Shown here: in pieces, positions 5,665 to 6,936 of the stretch | Numbering within the stretch: the stretch's first letter is position 1 | Layout: each line of letters opens with the position of its first letter | Assembly: GCA_964560565.1 (NCBI GenBank) | Contig: CAZLMF010000082.1 | Coordinates: 1 to 6,936, forward strand | Length of the DNA: 6,936 nucleotides | Source: CAZLMF01 sp964560565 | Lineage (GTDB): Bacteria > Bacillota > Clostridia > Oscillospirales > Ruminococcaceae | Direction: 5' to 3' | Notes under the pieces: generated by a model | Seen by the model: only the letters and a program-made list of their open reading frames with translations | Database searches by the model: none | What the model was told of the DNA's origin: nothing | Translations under genes and position numbers: made by a program

Positions 5665-5711
5665 CGCCAGGATGGCGGCAATATATAGCACAAATATCTC
5701 AACAGGGAGGA
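5665..5711 (+). promoter_or_regulatory. motA leader: GGA-loop hairpin plus GGA ribosome binding site (candidate CsrA target)
   Basis: CGCCA (5665-5669) and TGGCG (5673-5677) form a 5-bp stem whose 3-nt loop is GGA. If the innermost A-T pair opens, the loop is AGGAT. About 36 nt downstream, ACAGGGAGG (5702-5710) is the motA ribosome binding site and matches the CsrA consensus core ACARGGAUG at all but one position. A GGA hairpin upstream together with a second site over the ribosome binding site is how Bacillus CsrA represses hag. Purine-rich ribosome binding sites match this motif easily, so the assignment is tentative. Confidence 0.35.
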
Positions 5712-5716
5712 AACTT

Positions 5717-6502
5717 ATGAATATTTCCGGTTTAATTGGACTTTTGGCAGCGGTGGGACTTGTAATCTTCGGAATGTTAGATGGCGGCGAAGCAAGAAAC
5801 TTTTTGGAACCTGCAAGTATCGCTATCACAGTTGGAGGCACTATTGGTGCGCTTTTGATAAGCATACCGTGGTCAGTTGTAAAAAAAACGCCAAAGCTTA
5901 TTGCTCTTGCATTTTTCCCTCCAAAGTATAAGCCGAGAGAAAAGATTAACCTTATCGTCGATTATGCAAAGATTGCAAGAAGCAAGGGATTGCTTGCCCT
6001 TGAGGACAGCGCAAACAACTGCCCCGATCCTTTTATGAAGTCAAGCCTTATGCTTATCGTTGATGCAAATGACGCCGAAAAGGTACGCAAGATGCTCGAT
6101 GATGCCTTAGACTTCACCGATGAAAGGCATAGCCAAAACCGTGAATTCTTCGACCGTGGCGCACAGCTTGCGCCTGCGTTTGGTATGTTGGGTACGTTGA
6201 TTGGTCTAATCAATATGCTTGCAGACCTTGATTCAAATCCTGACAACCTCGGTCAAGGTATGGCAGTTGCGCTCATTACGACCTTTTACGGCTCATTCCT
6301 TGCAAACATCATATTTTCTCCTGTAAGCTCGCGTCTTAAAGCGCTTCACGAGGAAGAAATGTTATGCATGAACATAACTGTTGAGGGTGTACTTGCTATT
6401 CAATCAGGCGCAAACCCACGCAATATAGAAGAAAAGCTTGAGTTTATGCTATCACAGAAGGAACTAAACTCCAAAAAGCATAAGAACAGGGCAAGTGATT
6501 AG
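5717..6502 (+). CDS. motA: MotA, flagellar stator proton-channel subunit
   Basis: MotA is the inner-membrane stator subunit that, with MotB, couples ion flow to torque. The product has 261 residues. Four membrane segments are visible: about 2-20, 33-51, 151-170 and 182-202, with a large cytoplasmic loop between the second and third. Key residues are present: Arg88 and Glu96 in A-R-S-K-G-L-L-A-L-E (87-96), eight residues apart like Arg90/Glu98 of Escherichia coli MotA, and the channel prolines Pro153 (L-A-P-A-F-G) and Pro202 (F-S-P-V). The start is ATG 5717, with GGGAGG (5705-5710) 6 nt upstream; the in-frame ATG at 5672 lies within the leader hairpin and has no ribosome binding site. The C-terminus is Lys/Glu-rich. 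Ion specificity (H+ or Na+) cannot be settled, though the MotA-type sequence suggests protons. Confidence 0.96.
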   Translation: MNISGLIGLLAAVGLVIFGMLDGGEARNFLEPASIAITVGGTIGALLISIPWSVVKKTPKLIALAFFPPKYKPREKINLIVDYAKIARSKGLLALEDSANNCPDPFMKSSLMLIVDANDAEKVRKMLDDALDFTDERHSQNREFFDRGAQLAPAFGMLGTLIGLINMLADLDSNPDNLGQGMAVALITTFYGSFLANIIFSPVSSRLKALHEEEMLCMNITVEGVLAIQSGANPRNIEEKLEFMLSQKELNSKKHKNRASD

Positions 6503-6548
6503 CTAAAACCGACAAATTGCTTCAAAAAAAGATATTCCTCGAAATATA

Positions 6549-6577
6549 TAGCCAAAGAGAGCTTTTTATGATAAAAT
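6549..6577 (+). promoter_or_regulatory. Candidate promoter for motB (extended -10)
   Basis: TAAAAT (6572-6577) matches the vegetative -10 box at 5 of 6 positions and is preceded by TG plus one base (6569-6571), an extended -10. TAGCCA (6549-6554) matches the -35 consensus TTGACA at 4 of 6 positions with exact 17-bp spacing. Transcription would start near 6584, leaving a leader of about 30 nt before the motB start. The region is AT-rich, so a chance match is possible. Confidence 0.45.
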
Positions 6578-6615
6578 ACTAGTTAAGTGAGAGAATAAAC
6601 AAAGGAGTGATATAA

Positions 6616-6936
6616 GTGGCACGCAGAAGTAAGAGAGATGATGCTGTTGGCGGCAACTGGCTTGATACATATGCGGATATGGTGACACTTCTCCTCACTT
6701 TCTTTGTGCTTTTATATGCGTCATCCAATATTGACGAGCAAAAGTATCAGCTTATCAGGCAGTCATTCCAAAACTGGGGCAACTTTTTCAACTATGTTGT
6801 TGACGACCCAAACACCACATCCGTTGATTCTAATATCAGTGACTTAATCCCAGGACTTGACGATGAAGAGCCGTATACAGGTATACCGACCACCTTCGAC
6901 CAACTATATCAGTATCTAAGCGAGTATATAAGCGAA
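6616..6936 (+). CDS. motB: MotB, flagellar stator subunit (5' part, cut by window end)
   Basis: MotB pairs with MotA in the stator; its single membrane helix carries the proton-binding aspartate and its periplasmic OmpA-like domain anchors to peptidoglycan. The 107 residues seen begin M-A-R-R-S-K-R, then show W-L-D-T-Y-A-D-M-V-T-L-L (15-26), where Asp21 is the conserved ion-binding residue, and a hydrophobic segment to about residue 38. Residues 40-107 are the start of the periplasmic linker/plug region, rich in Asp, Asn and aromatic residues. The peptidoglycan-binding domain lies beyond the window. The start is GTG at 6616, with AAAGGAG (6601-6607) 8 nt upstream; the next in-frame ATG is inside the membrane segment and can be excluded. 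It lies 113 nt after motA, an unusually wide gap for this gene pair. Confidence 0.95.
   Translation, partial: MARRSKRDDAVGGNWLDTYADMVTLLLTFFVLLYASSNIDEQKYQLIRQSFQNWGNFFNYVVDDPNTTSVDSNISDLIPGLDDEEPYTGIPTTFDQLYQYLSEYISE

Noticed and set aside
5672..5716. ATG at 5672 as the motA start, adding 15 residues
   Set aside because: It lies inside a hairpin without a ribosome binding site. ATG 5717 has GGGAGG 6 nt upstream and starts the first membrane helix as in other MotA proteins.
5626..5716. Sigma-28 type motility promoter (TAAA...CCGATAT) before motA or motB
   Set aside because: TAAA words and GATAT words occur in both spacers, but never with a suitable 14-16 nt spacing or the CCGATAT context.

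Overview
The window is a stretch of a flagellar operon from a motile Gram-positive bacterium, most likely a Clostridia-type Firmicute (Lachnospiraceae or a relative). The evidence is the gene order fliI-fliJ-fliK-flgD-(TIGR02530 gene)-flgE-flbD-motA-motB, the strong AAGGAG-type ribosome binding sites, and the short FlbD/SwrD-family gene, which is typical of this lineage. All genes lie on the + strand. There are no RNA genes, CRISPR arrays, insertion sequences or phage genes. A run of exactly 100 N inside flgE shows that this is a draft assembly, possibly metagenome-derived.

Layout. Positions 1-24 probably hold the last codons of an upstream gene (fliH by context). The export ATPase fliI (41-1345) and its coiled-coil partner fliJ (1368-1808) follow. 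Then come the hook-length ruler fliK (1876-3318), the hook cap flgD (3329-3883), a conserved uncharacterised 'flagellar operon protein' (3931-4353) and the hook protein flgE (4470-5309, with the N gap at 4970-5069). The last group is flbD/swrD (5431-5628), the stator gene motA (5717-6502) and the 5' part of motB (6616 to the window end).

Function. FliI and FliJ energise and feed the flagellar type III export gate. FlgD caps the growing hook, FlgE polymerises beneath it, and FliK measures the hook and switches export specificity. MotA and MotB form the proton-driven stator, and FlbD/SwrD in Bacillus raises stator-derived motor power. The segment therefore runs from export through hook building to torque generation.

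The genes are ordinary; the spacers are more interesting. fliI-fliJ and fliK-flgD are tightly packed, but four spacers of about 67-121 nt (before fliK, flgE, flbD and motB) and the 88-nt one before motA carry inverted repeats or promoter-like sequence. Small perfect hairpins lie 2-8 nt upstream of the ribosome binding sites of fliK, flgE and flbD. A perfect 12-bp stem-loop follows flgE. Three hairpins in tandem precede flgE. The motA leader has a GGA-loop hairpin plus an ACAGGGA-type ribosome binding site, which resembles a two-site CsrA target. motB is separated from motA by 113 nt and has an extended -10 promoter candidate. These point to post-transcriptional and internal transcriptional tuning of hook and stator dosage. 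All of it is inferred by eye and untested.
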